The translations under genes and the position numbers were made by a program. From Thermoguttaceae bacterium (GTDB taxonomy: Bacteria; Planctomycetota; Planctomycetia; Pirellulales; Thermoguttaceae), in contig JAFSDX010000132.1 in the NCBI GenBank assembly GCA_017436025.1, positions 1 through 58,940 of the forward strand: a DNA stretch of 58,940 bases. The letters run 5' to 3'. Below are positions 24,107 through 33,030 of this stretch, piece by piece. How positions within the stretch are numbered: position 1 is the first letter of the stretch; every line of letters starts with the position of its first letter. The notes below the pieces were generated by a model. The model was not told the DNA's origin, ran no database searches, and saw nothing but the letters and a program-made list of their open reading frames with translations.

Positions 24107-26167
24107 ATGCTTTCGATGACGCCTTCGGAAAAAAAAGCGATTGACACGATGCGAGCGATGGCGGCGGACGCCGTTCAAGCGGCGAAAAGCGGGCACCCGG
24201 GCACCCCGATGGCGCTCTCGCCGGTCGCTTACCTCCTTTACAACGAGCGAATGAAGTTCGACCCGAACCGCCCGAATTGGCCGGGCCGCGACCGCTTCGT
24301 CCTCTCGATCGGGCACGCGTCGACGTTGATTTACACGACGCTTCACTTCGCCGGAGTGAAAGCGCTCGACGCCGCCGGGAATCCGACGTCGGAACCGGCC
24401 GTTTCGCTCGACGACCTGAAAAGTTTCCGTCAACTCGGCTCGCGTTGCGCCGGACACCCGGAATACGGTCGCGTCGCGGGCGTCGAAACGACGACCGGCC
24501 CGCTCGGCGCCGGGGTCGCGACGAGCGTCGGGATGGCCGCCGCCGACCGTTGGCTCGCCGACCGTTACAACAAACCCGGTTTCGAACTCTTTTCGTCGGA
24601 CGTTTACGCGCTCTGCGGCGACGGCTGTATGATGGAAGGGCTCGCGTCGGAAGCCGCGTCCCTCGCCGGACATCTTAAGCTGAGCAATCTTTGCTGGATT
24701 TACGACCAAAACCGCATCACCATCGAGGGCGACACGGAACTCGCGTTCACCGAATCGGTCGCCGACCGTTTCGCCGCTTACGGTTGGAACGTCGTCAGCG
24801 TCGACGACGTCAACGACCTCCCGGCGCTCCGCGAAGCGTTCGACGCGTTCAAAGCGACCGCCGACCGTCCGACGTTGATTATCGCCAAGAGCCGCATCGC
24901 GTTCGGCGCCCCCACTAAAGAGGGGAAAGAGTGCGCGCACGGCGCTCCGCTCGGCGACGACGAAATCGCGGGCGCCAAGAAATTTTACGGAATGGATCCG
25001 GAAACCAAGTTCGCCGCCGACGCCGACGTTTACGAGACGTTCGCGTCGAATCTCGGCCGACGCGGCCCGGAAGCGTCCGCCGCTTGGGACGCGCTTTTCG
25101 CCGAATACCGCAAGGCTTATCCGGAACTCGCCGCCGAACTCGACGCGATCTTCGCCGGAACGCTCCCGACCGATTGGGACGCCGCGCTCCAACCGTTCCC
25201 GACCGACGCGAAGGGCCTTGCGAGCCGCGCGTCGAGCGGCAAAGTCTTGAACGACGTCGCGGCGGGCGTTCCTTGGCTCGTCGGCGGTTCGGCCGACTTG
25301 GCGCCGTCGAACTGCACTTGGCTGAAAGCGGAAGACGCGGGCGAATTCGGGCCGAACTCGGTCGGTCGCAACTTCCGTTTCGGCGTCCGCGAAAACGCGA
25401 TGGGCGCGATCGCCAACGGGCTGACGCTCTCCGGGCTCCGCTCCTACTGCGCGACCTTCTTCGTCTTCTCGGACTATATGCGTCCGGCGATTCGCTTGGC
25501 CGCGCTCCAAGAAATCCCGACGCTCTTCATCTTCACGCACGACTCGATTTGCGTCGGCGAAGACGGCCCGACGCACCAACCGATCGAACACCTCGCGTCG
25601 TTGCGAGCGATCCCGAACCTGAACGTTTTCCGCCCGGCGGACGCGAACGAAGTCGTCGAAAGCTATCGCGTCGCCCTTAATTCGACGAAAACGCCGTCCG
25701 TTTTGACGTTGACGCGTCAAAATCTCCCGACGCTCGACCGCGAAAAATACGCTTCGGCGGCGGGCGTCGCGCGCGGCGCTTACATTCTCGCCGACTGCGA
25801 CGGAACGCCGGACGCGATTTTGATCGCGAGCGGAAGCGAAGTCGCCCTTTGCTTGGAAGCGCGCGAAGCGTTGGCGGCGGAAGGGCTTAAAGTCCGCGTC
25901 GTTTCGGCGCCCTGCCTCGACTTGTTCACCCAACAACCGCAAGAATACCGCGAATCGGTTCTTCCCAAGGCGGTCAAAGCGCGCGTCGGCGTCGAACTCG
26001 GCGTCGAGCAAGGTTGGGGCCGTTTGATCGGCGATTGCGGGCGTTTCCTCGGAATGAACGGTTTCGGCGACTCCGCTCCGGCGGGCGTTCTGCTGAAACA
26101 CTTCGGCTTCGTTCCGGAACGCGTCGTCGAACTTGTCAAAGAGTCGATCGCCGACGCTCAAAACTGA
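24107..26167 (+). CDS. tkt: Transketolase
   Basis: Thiamine-diphosphate enzyme of the pentose phosphate pathway moving two-carbon units between ketoses and aldoses, 686 residues, full length. Signatures: SGHPGTPMALSPVAYLLY at the start, the TPP motif CGDGCMMEGLASEAASL…NLCWIYDQNRITI, the catalytic Glu in FRFGVRENAMGAIANG and HDSICVGEDGPTHQPIEHLASLR. It ends with the C-terminal domain. AAAAGGA lies about 9 nt before the ATG. It stands alone between hemC and the dnaG operon and ends in a clear terminator. With gnd further on, two pentose phosphate steps are present. Confidence 0.97.
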   Translation: MLSMTPSEKKAIDTMRAMAADAVQAAKSGHPGTPMALSPVAYLLYNERMKFDPNRPNWPGRDRFVLSIGHASTLIYTTLHFAGVKALDAAGNPTSEPAVSLDDLKSFRQLGSRCAGHPEYGRVAGVETTTGPLGAGVATSVGMAAADRWLADRYNKPGFELFSSDVYALCGDGCMMEGLASEAASLAGHLKLSNLCWIYDQNRITIEGDTELAFTESVADRFAAYGWNVVSVDDVNDLPALREAFDAFKATADRPTLIIAKSRIAFGAPTKEGKECAHGAPLGDDEIAGAKKFYGMDPETKFAADADVYETFASNLGRRGPEASAAWDALFAEYRKAYPELAAELDAIFAGTLPTDWDAALQPFPTDAKGLASRASSGKVLNDVAAGVPWLVGGSADLAPSNCTWLKAEDAGEFGPNSVGRNFRFGVRENAMGAIANGLTLSGLRSYCATFFVFSDYMRPAIRLAALQEIPTLFIFTHDSICVGEDGPTHQPIEHLASLRAIPNLNVFRPADANEVVESYRVALNSTKTPSVLTLTRQNLPTLDREKYASAAGVARGAYILADCDGTPDAILIASGSEVALCLEAREALAAEGLKVRVVSAPCLDLFTQQPQEYRESVLPKAVKARVGVELGVEQGWGRLIGDCGRFLGMNGFGDSAPAGVLLKHFGFVPERVVELVKESIADAQN

Positions 26168-26232
26168 TGTTGACGTTTGAACCGGCGCGTCCGAACCGAT
26201 TAAACCGATTTTAACGCGCCCAAATTCCCAAA

Positions 26233-26265
26233 CAGCCGACGTTCTCCGGAGCGTCGGTTGTTTTT
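26233..26265 (+). terminator. Intrinsic terminator of tkt
   Basis: A 9-bp stem with one G-T pair (CAGCCGACG at 26233-26241, CGTCGGTTG at 26252-26260) and a 10-nt loop, followed by five T residues. Confidence 0.8.
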
Positions 26266-26847
26266 GTTCGTTTTCGAGTCTCCCAACGCTGCTCTTACTT
26301 TCCTCCTTTTCGATCTAAGTCCCCAACGCCGCCCTTACTTTCGCCCTTTTCTGCCTCTTCTTAAAATCGCGAAAAGCTCCGCGTTACCGTTCCCAACTAA
26401 ATCAGTCAAGATTCTTTGCGCCCCGTCGACTTTCTCCTGTTCCCGCAAACCTCCTATTTCAAAGCGACAAAACCCGGTTTATAAAAATTTTCCAAAAATT
26501 TGCAAAAATTTTTAAAGTCTCGCCATCTTAACCATCTCCTCCATTTCAACGCCTCTCTCCGTTAAAATACGCAAACCTGATAAAGCGCGCTCTCTACGTC
26601 GACTGCCGATTAAAGAAAAAATAACCAAAAGAAACGTTTTACGTAAAGAATCGACGCCGCGTTTGTCCGCCAACCGTTTCCAACGCAACTTCTTTAATCA
26701 AAACCTTTACTCCCGTCGTCGTTGAAAACGTTAAAATAACAAATAGGCAATTTAAGCAAAATACGGCGTTGCAACAAAAAAGTCAAGATAAAAAGAATTT
26801 AGCTTGTCGACCAATTACGCGGAAAACTTAAGAAAAAATTTTAGATA

Positions 26848-26876
26848 TTGACGAAAAAAACAAATGATTTTATAAT
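26848..26876 (+). promoter_or_regulatory. Near-consensus sigma-70 promoter upstream of dnaG-rpoD
   Basis: TTGACG (26848-26853), 17-nt spacer, perfect TATAAT (26871-26876), the strongest match in the window. The start near 26883 leaves about 305 nt before dnaG, so either a long leader or a separate small RNA is made. Confidence 0.78.
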
Positions 26877-26885
26877 CGTTCCTGT

Positions 26886-26929
26886 CGCGAACGGAACGTA
26901 CCAATAGACAAGAAACGTTCCGCGTTCGC
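26886..26929 (+). other. Strong hairpin at the 5' end of the dnaG leader
   Basis: GCGAACGGAACGT pairs with ACGTTCC-GC-GTTCGC, a 13-bp stem with a 2-nt bulge around a roughly 14-nt A-rich loop. It begins a few nt after the predicted transcription start. It may protect the 5' end of the message or belong to a small RNA. Confidence 0.5.
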
Positions 26930-27176
26930 CGCGCGTTTCCGTTCCTTACGCCGTCGTCGTCAATTTTTTCGATTTGTTTCCCCAAGAGCGCCAAATCGGC
27001 CTCCCCGAGAAACTAGGCAAAGATTAACGATTTTACCCCCGCTCGTCAAGCGGAAAATTTAAAAATTTTCCGTCGACGCGCTTTTTTAGGCAAAGAACGT
27101 AAAATACGGCGAATTTAACGGCGCCCCATATCGTCCGTTTCCCCCAAACCGCCCCCCTTGCCCAAACCACCCCGCT

Positions 27177-27182
27177 AAGGAG
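27177..27182 (+). promoter_or_regulatory. Shine-Dalgarno setting a TTG start for dnaG
   Basis: AAGGAG, six nt before the TTG at 27189. No in-frame ATG is available before the zinc finger. Confidence 0.65.
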
Positions 27183-27188
27183 TTCCGC

Positions 27189-29498
27189 TTGTCTTCGCCG
27201 TCGTTCGATCAACGAGAGCAAATTCGCGACGCGATCGACGTCGTCGATTTGGTCGAGCGGTACGTCCCGTTGCGTCGGCAAGGAGGCAACTTCGTCGGAC
27301 GCTGTCCTTGGCACGACGACTCGCGCCCGAGTTTGCAGGTCAATCCGCAGCGTCAAACGTTCAAGTGTTGGGTTTGCAACATCGGCGGCGACGTTTTTTC
27401 GTTCGTTATGAAGATTGAAAACGTCGATTTCAAAGAAGCGATGCAAATCCTCGCCGATATGGCCGGGATCGAACTCGTCAAGCGCCCGAAACGCCCGCGC
27501 CTCGACGCTCCGTTCCGCAAACGCCCCGCGCTTCCGAGCCCGAACGCCAATTCCGGTTCCGACGACCCGAACGCGCTCCTCGACGTCGCCTACCTCGACG
27601 CGCAAGCCGCCGAGTTCGCCGGAAATGTTTCGCTCGGCGCCAACGCGACAAACGCAAACGTCGGTTCGCAACCGCTTTACGCTCCGGAAGAAATTCCGAA
27701 AGCGACCCTTTATCGCGCCCTCGATTGGCTCGCGGGCAAATATCGCGCCGAATTTTTACACTCGCCGGAAGCGGAAGAGGCCCGCGCTTACGTTCGCGAT
27801 CGCGGTATTTCGGACGCGACGAGCGAACGGTTCCAAATCGGTTACGCGCCGCTCGATTTCGGGGCGGTCGTCGGTTGGGTTGGCGGCGATCGCAACCGCG
27901 TTCGCACCTTGGAAACGGCCGGCGTCCTCGCTTACCGCGAAGATTACGACGCGACCGGACGTCCGAAACCGCGTCCGCGTTTCGCCCCGACGCCGCAACT
28001 CGGCCCCGACGAACGCCGACGTTATTACGACCGTTTCCGCGGTCGCCTTATTTTCCCAATTCGCGACGTCCAAGACCGCGTCGTCGCGTTCGGCGGGCGG
28101 CTCCTCCCGAACACGACGCTTAAAAGCCCGGCGAAATACGTCAACTCGCCGGAAACGCCGATTTTTACGAAGTCGAAAATGGTTTACGGCCTCGACTTGG
28201 CCCGCAACGCGATCCGCAAAACCCGCAAAGTTCTCGTCGTCGAAGGGTATACCGACTGCGCGATGGCGGCGCAATTCGGCTTCGAGAACGTCGTCGCGGT
28301 CTTGGGAACGGCCCTCGGCGCGGAACACGTTCGGATGTTGAAGCGGTTCGCGGACAAAATGATTTTGCTCCTCGACGGCGACGAAGCGGGCCAAAAACGG
28401 ACGCGGGAAGTCCTCCGTTTCTTCGTCGAACAGGGCGTCGATATGAACGTCCTGACGCTCCCGAACGGCGCCGACCCTTGCGAGTTTTTGCTCGAAAACG
28501 GCGCGGAACCGTTCGAGGAACTCCTCGAAACCGGAACGGTCGACGCGATGGACTGCGCGTTCGCCGCCGCGACCGCCGGAATCGACCTTGAAAACGACGT
28601 CGTCGGCGCCGCGAAAGCGCTCGATTCGCTCCTCGAAATCGTCGCGCTCTTCCCGGAACGCTCGACTTCGTCCGACGACCCGGTTCGTCTCCGGATGCTG
28701 AAAACGATTCAGCGTTTCGCCGCTCGATTCCGCGTTAGCGAAGCGGAAATTCGGCGGCAATTGGGCGAACGGCGGCAAAAACAACGCGCCGACGCCGAAC
28801 GGGACGCCTACCGCGAACAACGTTGGGAAGAACGTCGCGAACGAAACGCAAACCGTTGGAACGCGCCGAGTTCCGACGCCGAGTCGCTCCCGCCGCCTTC
28901 GCTCGACCCGGAAGCGGAACGAATCGCGGCGTTTCGGCGAAATTGGGTTTACCCGGTTCCAGGCGCCGACGACGAAACCGACGACGAGTTGCGGGAACGC
29001 TTTCTCCCGTTCGAAAAAAGCGTTTGGAACGACAACCGTTTCCTTCCTAACACGTTGGAACGAGAATACTTAGAACTTTGGCTCGCCCAGCCGGAACATT
29101 ATCCGCGACTCGCCGAAAACGTCCCGTTCGAAGCGTTGCGGTCGCCGATAACCCGTCAGCTCGACTTGCTGGCGCGCGACCTTTGGAATCGCGGCGATTT
29201 GCCGACCTTCGAACGCGTTATGTTGCGGTACGAAGACGAAGCGATGAAAGCGTTTTTGATCGGACTCGACGAAAGCGCCGCCGCGAAACGTTTGCCCGAA
29301 ACGCTCGCCGACCCCGAAACGCTCGAAACGTTGTTGCGCGATATTTTCGCCGGTTTCGAACGCGAACGGTTCAAACGCGAACTGCCGCGGCAAGTCGGAC
29401 GGCTCCGCGAAACCGAACTTAGCCCCGAAGACAAACTGCAAGCGCTCCTCGAATGCCGCCGCTTGCTCCAAGAAAAAGAAGAAAACCGAATCGACTGA
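27189..29498 (+). CDS. dnaG: DNA primase
   Basis: Synthesises RNA primers for lagging-strand replication, 769 residues against about 580 in E. coli. The CHC2 zinc finger uses Cys39, His42, Cys60 and Cys63 (CPWH…CWVC). The Toprim domain has [15 protein letters not shown] near residue 344 and the acidic [10 protein letters not shown] near 395. The C-terminal ~330 residues carry the helicase-interaction part and a charged Arg-rich insert around the [14 protein letters not shown] segment. A long extra segment between zinc and Toprim domains is Asn/Ala-rich. The start is TTG, set by AAGGAG six nt upstream. First gene of a dnaG-rpoD-mtaB run, similar to the macromolecular synthesis operon of other bacteria but without rpsU. 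Confidence 0.96.
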   Translation: MSSPSFDQREQIRDAIDVVDLVERYVPLRRQGGNFVGRCPWHDDSRPSLQVNPQRQTFKCWVCNIGGDVFSFVMKIENVDFKEAMQILADMAGIELVKRPKRPRLDAPFRKRPALPSPNANSGSDDPNALLDVAYLDAQAAEFAGNVSLGANATNANVGSQPLYAPEEIPKATLYRALDWLAGKYRAEFLHSPEAEEARAYVRDRGISDATSERFQIGYAPLDFGAVVGWVGGDRNRVRTLETAGVLAYREDYDATGRPKPRPRFAPTPQLGPDERRRYYDRFRGRLIFPIRDVQDRVVAFGGRLLPNTTLKSPAKYVNSPETPIFTKSKMVYGLDLARNAIRKTRKVLVVEGYTDCAMAAQFGFENVVAVLGTALGAEHVRMLKRFADKMILLLDGDEAGQKRTREVLRFFVEQGVDMNVLTLPNGADPCEFLLENGAEPFEELLETGTVDAMDCAFAAATAGIDLENDVVGAAKALDSLLEIVALFPERSTSSDDPVRLRMLKTIQRFAARFRVSEAEIRRQLGERRQKQRADAERDAYREQRWEERRERNANRWNAPSSDAESLPPPSLDPEAERIAAFRRNWVYPVPGADDETDDELRERFLPFEKSVWNDNRFLPNTLEREYLELWLAQPEHYPRLAENVPFEALRSPITRQLDLLARDLWNRGDLPTFERVMLRYEDEAMKAFLIGLDESAAAKRLPETLADPETLETLLRDIFAGFERERFKRELPRQVGRLRETELSPEDKLQALLECRRLLQEKEENRID

Positions 29499-29629
29499 AC
29501 CGTTTTTACGGACGAAGACGGGTCGAACGGTCGGCGATTCGCCGTCGAAACGGCGTTTCCGCTCGTTGTTTTGAGCGTCCTTTCGAAAGCGCGTCGTCGC
29601 GAAACCCTTGCAGGCGACAAGAAGTCGTC

Positions 29630-29635
29630 AAGGAG
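29630..29635 (+). promoter_or_regulatory. Shine-Dalgarno setting a GTG start for rpoD
   Basis: AAGGAG, six nt before the GTG at 29642. The longer frame from the ATG at 29453 overlaps the end of dnaG and lacks a ribosome site. Confidence 0.65.
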
Positions 29636-29641
29636 ATACTT

Positions 29642-31396
29642 GTGTCGAGATTTAATTGGAACGTCGTTGATTTTCAAGAACTTTTGGCCAAAGGTAAGGC
29701 GCAAGGGTACGTTACCGTCGAAGAATTCACTCATTTGATCGTTACCGCTCCTTCGGTCGACTCGACCGTCGTTAAGGAATGGAAAGCGCGCCTCGAAGAA
29801 GAAGACGTTGAAATCGTCGAAGACGACTCGCAAGACGCCTGCTTCGATTACTTCGTTTCCGACGACGACGCGCCGACGCGAGCCGCCGATTACGAAGAAT
29901 ACCGCGTCGAACGAGAGCCGGAACGCGAACGCGTCGAGTCCGTCGTCGCCGCGCTCGATTTCGGCGAAACGGAACGCTGGAACTCCGACCCGATTCGTCT
30001 TTACTTGGCGCAACTGGCCGATATTCCGCTCCTTACGCGCGAAGAAGAAGTCGCCGCGTCGCGCAAAATCGAAAAGACCCGCCGCCGTTTCCGCCGCGTC
30101 GTTCTCTCGTCGCCGACCGCCGTTTGCGAAGCGACGCGCCTTGTTCGCGACGTCTGCGAAGAACGCGCCGCGTTCGACCGAACGATCAAAAAAAATCTCT
30201 CCGAACGCCTTTCTAAAGAAGCGATTCAAAACCGAATGCCGGCGAACCTCGAAACGCTCGAACGCGCCGTCGACAAATTGCGCGCCGATTGGCGACGTTT
30301 GCGTTCGCCGTCGACGCCGCCCGAAGAGAAAGCTAAGATCAAACGCGAAACGAACTTGCGTCGCCGCCGTTGCGCTCTTTTGCTCGAAGAGTTAAGCCTG
30401 CGCACCCGCCGCGCGCACGCTATCGTCAAAACGATGAAAGCGACGAGCGCCCGTTTCGCCGAACTGCGCGACTACATACGGTCGCCGCGATACGCCGTCG
30501 CGTCGCCGAACCGCCGCGCCGCGATTCGAGCCGAATGGCGCGCCCTCCGCCGCAAAGCGCAAGAATCGCCCCGCAGTTTGGAACGCCGACTCGAAAAAAT
30601 CGCCCGTTACCAACGCGAATACGAAGAAGCGAAAAGCGCCCTGTCGCGCGGCAACCTGCGCCTCGTCGTCTCCATCGCCAAAAAATACCGCAATCGCGGG
30701 ATGAGTTTCCTCGACCTCATCCAAGAAGGCAACACCGGACTGATGCGCGCCGTCGACAAATTCGAATACCGAAGAGGTTATAAATTCTCGACTTACGCGA
30801 CCTGGTGGATTCGTCAGGCGATCACCCGAGCCATTTCGGAACAAGCCCGCACCATCCGCATTCCGGCGCATATGATCGACGCCTTGTCGAAATTACGGAC
30901 GATTCAAAAGAACGAATTTCAACGTTCCGGGCGCGAACTAAGCGTTGAAGAACTGGCGGCGCGTTCCGGAATGCGAGTGGAAGAGGTCGAACGCGTCTTC
31001 CAAACCGGCGCCTCCCCGATTAGCCTCGAACGCCCGATCGGCGATTACGACGACGCGAATTTCGGCGATTTCGTCGCCGACACGTCTTACGAACGACCGG
31101 AAAAGAGCGCCGGCAACCAAATGTTGCGCAAAGAGTTAGACAAACTCTTGAAAACGTTGACGCCCCGCGAACGCGAGATCATCAAACTGCGTTACGGTTT
31201 CAAAAACGGTTATATGTACACGCTCGAAGAAGTCGGACGCATCTTCGAAGTTACTCGCGAACGAGTGCGACAAATTGAAGCAAAAGCGGTCAAAAAACTG
31301 CAAACGCCCGGTCGTTCGCGCCGACTTCTCGGCTTCCTCGACGAATTGGACCGCGAAGCGATTCTTGCGGAAAGCGGCGAAACGTTCGCCAAATAA
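29642..31396 (+). CDS. rpoD: Primary RNA polymerase sigma factor (sigma-70 family)
   Basis: Primary sigma factor, 584 residues with the GTG start. Region 1.1-like N-terminus [19 protein letters not shown], region 1.2 [21 protein letters not shown], a basic non-conserved block, then region 2 from about residue 336 ([54 protein letters not shown]). Region 3 follows, then region 4.2 near 526 ([20 protein letters not shown]). The region 2.4 and 4.2 residues match the housekeeping type, in keeping with the TATAAT and TTGACA-like boxes seen throughout the window. It lies 143 bp after dnaG and 45 bp before mtaB. Confidence 0.95.
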   Translation: MSRFNWNVVDFQELLAKGKAQGYVTVEEFTHLIVTAPSVDSTVVKEWKARLEEEDVEIVEDDSQDACFDYFVSDDDAPTRAADYEEYRVEREPERERVESVVAALDFGETERWNSDPIRLYLAQLADIPLLTREEEVAASRKIEKTRRRFRRVVLSSPTAVCEATRLVRDVCEERAAFDRTIKKNLSERLSKEAIQNRMPANLETLERAVDKLRADWRRLRSPSTPPEEKAKIKRETNLRRRRCALLLEELSLRTRRAHAIVKTMKATSARFAELRDYIRSPRYAVASPNRRAAIRAEWRALRRKAQESPRSLERRLEKIARYQREYEEAKSALSRGNLRLVVSIAKKYRNRGMSFLDLIQEGNTGLMRAVDKFEYRRGYKFSTYATWWIRQAITRAISEQARTIRIPAHMIDALSKLRTIQKNEFQRSGRELSVEELAARSGMRVEEVERVFQTGASPISLERPIGDYDDANFGDFVADTSYERPEKSAGNQMLRKELDKLLKTLTPREREIIKLRYGFKNGYMYTLEEVGRIFEVTRERVRQIEAKAVKKLQTPGRSRRLLGFLDELDREAILAESGETFAK

Positions 31397-31441
31397 ACCG
31401 TTGCGTTTTAACGACTAACAACCTCCGGAAATCCTTTCAAA

Positions 31442-32929
31442 ATGCGATTCAAAACGGCGACGCTCGGGTGCAAAGTCAATCAATACGAAACGCAGTTTTT
31501 GCGGACGGCGTTCGTCGCGAACGGTTGGGAAGCGGTCGACGACGCCGCGTCGTCTAACGACGTCGACCTCGTTCTCGTCAACACCTGTTCGGTAACGGCG
31601 GAGAGCGACGCGAAGAGCCGAAAAACGGTTTCGCATTTCGCCAAACTTTACCCCAACGCGGAAATCGTTGTTTTAGGGTGTTTTGCGGCGTCCAGCCCGA
31701 CCGTCGCCGCGTCCCTTCCGAACGTTTCGGAAGTCGTTTCGGACAAACGACGTCTTGTCGACTTTCTGCGACGCCGCAGTTTCGAAACGATTCCGACCGG
31801 CGTCGACGGTTTCGCGGAACGGCGCCGCGCTTACGTCAAAATCCAAGACGGTTGCCGCGTCGGTTGCGCTTATTGCATTATCCCGTCGACGCGCCCTTAC
31901 CTGCAGAGCCGACGCCCCGACGAGATTCTCGCCGAAGCGCGAACGCTTGTCGCCGCCGGTTATCGCGAAATCGTCCTAACCGGTATTCATCTCGGACATT
32001 ACGGCGTCGACTTTTACCGCGCGACGCCGGAATCTTTGCCGCCGGTTCCCGACGCCGCGCCGCTCGACGCTTACCTCGAACGTTGGAATCGCGTTCCGAT
32101 CGAGGAGCGAACCGACCTCGGCGCGCTCTTGCGAATCCTTGTCGACGCGGAACTTCCCGTTCGCTGGCGGCTCGGAAGTCTCGAAGCGGTCGAAGTTTGC
32201 GATAAGACGCTCCGCGTTTTTGAAGAACGTCCGGACGTCCTTTGCCCGCAGTTTCACCTCTCGATGCAAAGCGGCGACGACGACGTTTTGGCCGCGATGC
32301 GTCGTCGCTGGTCGAGCGCGCCGTTTATCGAAAAGTGCCGCGAAATCCGCCGTCGAATCCCCGACGCCGCGTTGACGACCGACGTTATCGTCGGTTTTCC
32401 CGGCGAAACAAACGCCCAGTTTGAAAGGACTTGCGACGTCGTCCGCGAACTTGAATTTTCGCGCGTTCACGTCTTCCGTTTCAGCCCGCGCGCCGGAACG
32501 GTCGCGGCCGGTCTTCCGAACCAAATCGCGCCGGAAGTAAAAAAAGAGCGCGCCGCCCGATTGCAACAAATCGCAAACGACCTGCGCGAACGGTTTGCGG
32601 AACGTTTCGTCGGAAAAACGGCTCGCGTTCTCGTCGAAGAAATCGAACGGCGTCCCGACGGTCGAATCGTCGCGACCGGAACGACCGACCGCTATTTCAA
32701 CGTCGAAATTCCGCTTAACGACGCCGCGTCGACTTCCGCCCTTAATTTGTTAAACGCCGACGTTTCCGACAATCCGGCCCAACAAAACGCGTCCCTTGCG
32801 CTCGCCGCCGCGTCTCCGCGCTCGGAATCGCTCGAATCGGCGAACGGCGTTTCGCTCGGCGACGTTCTCGACGTTCGTTTGACGTCCCGTCGCGGCGACG
32901 CGTTGTCCGGCGTTCTCGAACGACGATAA
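31442..32929 (+). CDS. mtaB: tRNA t6A37 methylthiotransferase MtaB
   Basis: Radical SAM methylthiotransferase converting t6A37 of ANN-decoding tRNAs to ms2t6A. At 495 residues it is longer than the usual ~430. The N-terminal UPF0004 domain begins TLGCKVNQYETQ, the signature of the MtaB branch. Its cluster cysteines are in TLGC, VNTCSVT and LGCFA. The radical SAM motif CRVGCAYC has Cys138, 142 and 145. The TRAM region starts at KTARVLVEE and holds an Ala/Ser/Asn-rich insert of about 45 residues before GDVLDVRLTSRRG. Probably co-transcribed with rpoD. The last ~60 bp of the gene are duplicated just past the stop. Confidence 0.94.
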   Translation: MRFKTATLGCKVNQYETQFLRTAFVANGWEAVDDAASSNDVDLVLVNTCSVTAESDAKSRKTVSHFAKLYPNAEIVVLGCFAASSPTVAASLPNVSEVVSDKRRLVDFLRRRSFETIPTGVDGFAERRRAYVKIQDGCRVGCAYCIIPSTRPYLQSRRPDEILAEARTLVAAGYREIVLTGIHLGHYGVDFYRATPESLPPVPDAAPLDAYLERWNRVPIEERTDLGALLRILVDAELPVRWRLGSLEAVEVCDKTLRVFEERPDVLCPQFHLSMQSGDDDVLAAMRRRWSSAPFIEKCREIRRRIPDAALTTDVIVGFPGETNAQFERTCDVVRELEFSRVHVFRFSPRAGTVAAGLPNQIAPEVKKERAARLQQIANDLRERFAERFVGKTARVLVEEIERRPDGRIVATGTTDRYFNVEIPLNDAASTSALNLLNADVSDNPAQQNASLALAAASPRSESLESANGVSLGDVLDVRLTSRRGDALSGVLERR

Positions 32930-33010
32930 CTCGCGTCGCGACGTTCGTTTGACGCCCTGTCGCGGCGACGCGACGTCCGGCGTTTGCGAACAACGCCAAC
33001 TCGCGGCGCA
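32871..33010 (+). repeat. 70-bp tandem duplication of the mtaB 3' end
   Basis: ACGTTCGTTTGACG occurs at 32871 and 32941 and the next ~55 bp stay similar at the same 70-bp period. Copy one contains the last mtaB codons and the TAA stop. Copy two is non-coding and has drifted. Confidence 0.82.
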
Positions 33011-33030
33011 ACCGCAAGCGCGCTAAGCGA

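Larger units (their letters stand above)
26168..27188. other. One-kilobase non-coding region before dnaG
   Basis: The longest gene-free stretch of the window and distinctly A/T-rich. It holds the tkt terminator (26233-26265), a degenerate 40-bp duplication near 26283-26360 (CCCAACGC…CTTACTTTC twice), and a near-consensus promoter (26848-26876). It also has a strong hairpin at about 26886-26929 and a perfect palindrome at 27051-27072. No tRNA, rRNA or convincing small ORF was found. An 85-codon frame at 26258-26515 has no ribosome site or motif. Confidence 0.6.

Noticed and set aside
23915..26161. 748-codon open frame opposite tkt
   Set aside because: It is fully antisense to a clear transketolase gene, is Arg/Val/Phe-rich without motifs, and results from the CGTCG/CGACG-rich codon use that removes antisense stops.
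26258..26515. 85-codon frame in the dnaG upstream region
   Set aside because: Low-complexity Pro/Phe/Ser/Lys composition derived from pyrimidine-rich repeats, without a ribosome site.
26540..26620. tRNA-like fragment
   Set aside because: Some anticodon-arm resemblance (GCGCTCTCTACG) but no T-loop GTTCGA element or acceptor stem could be paired.
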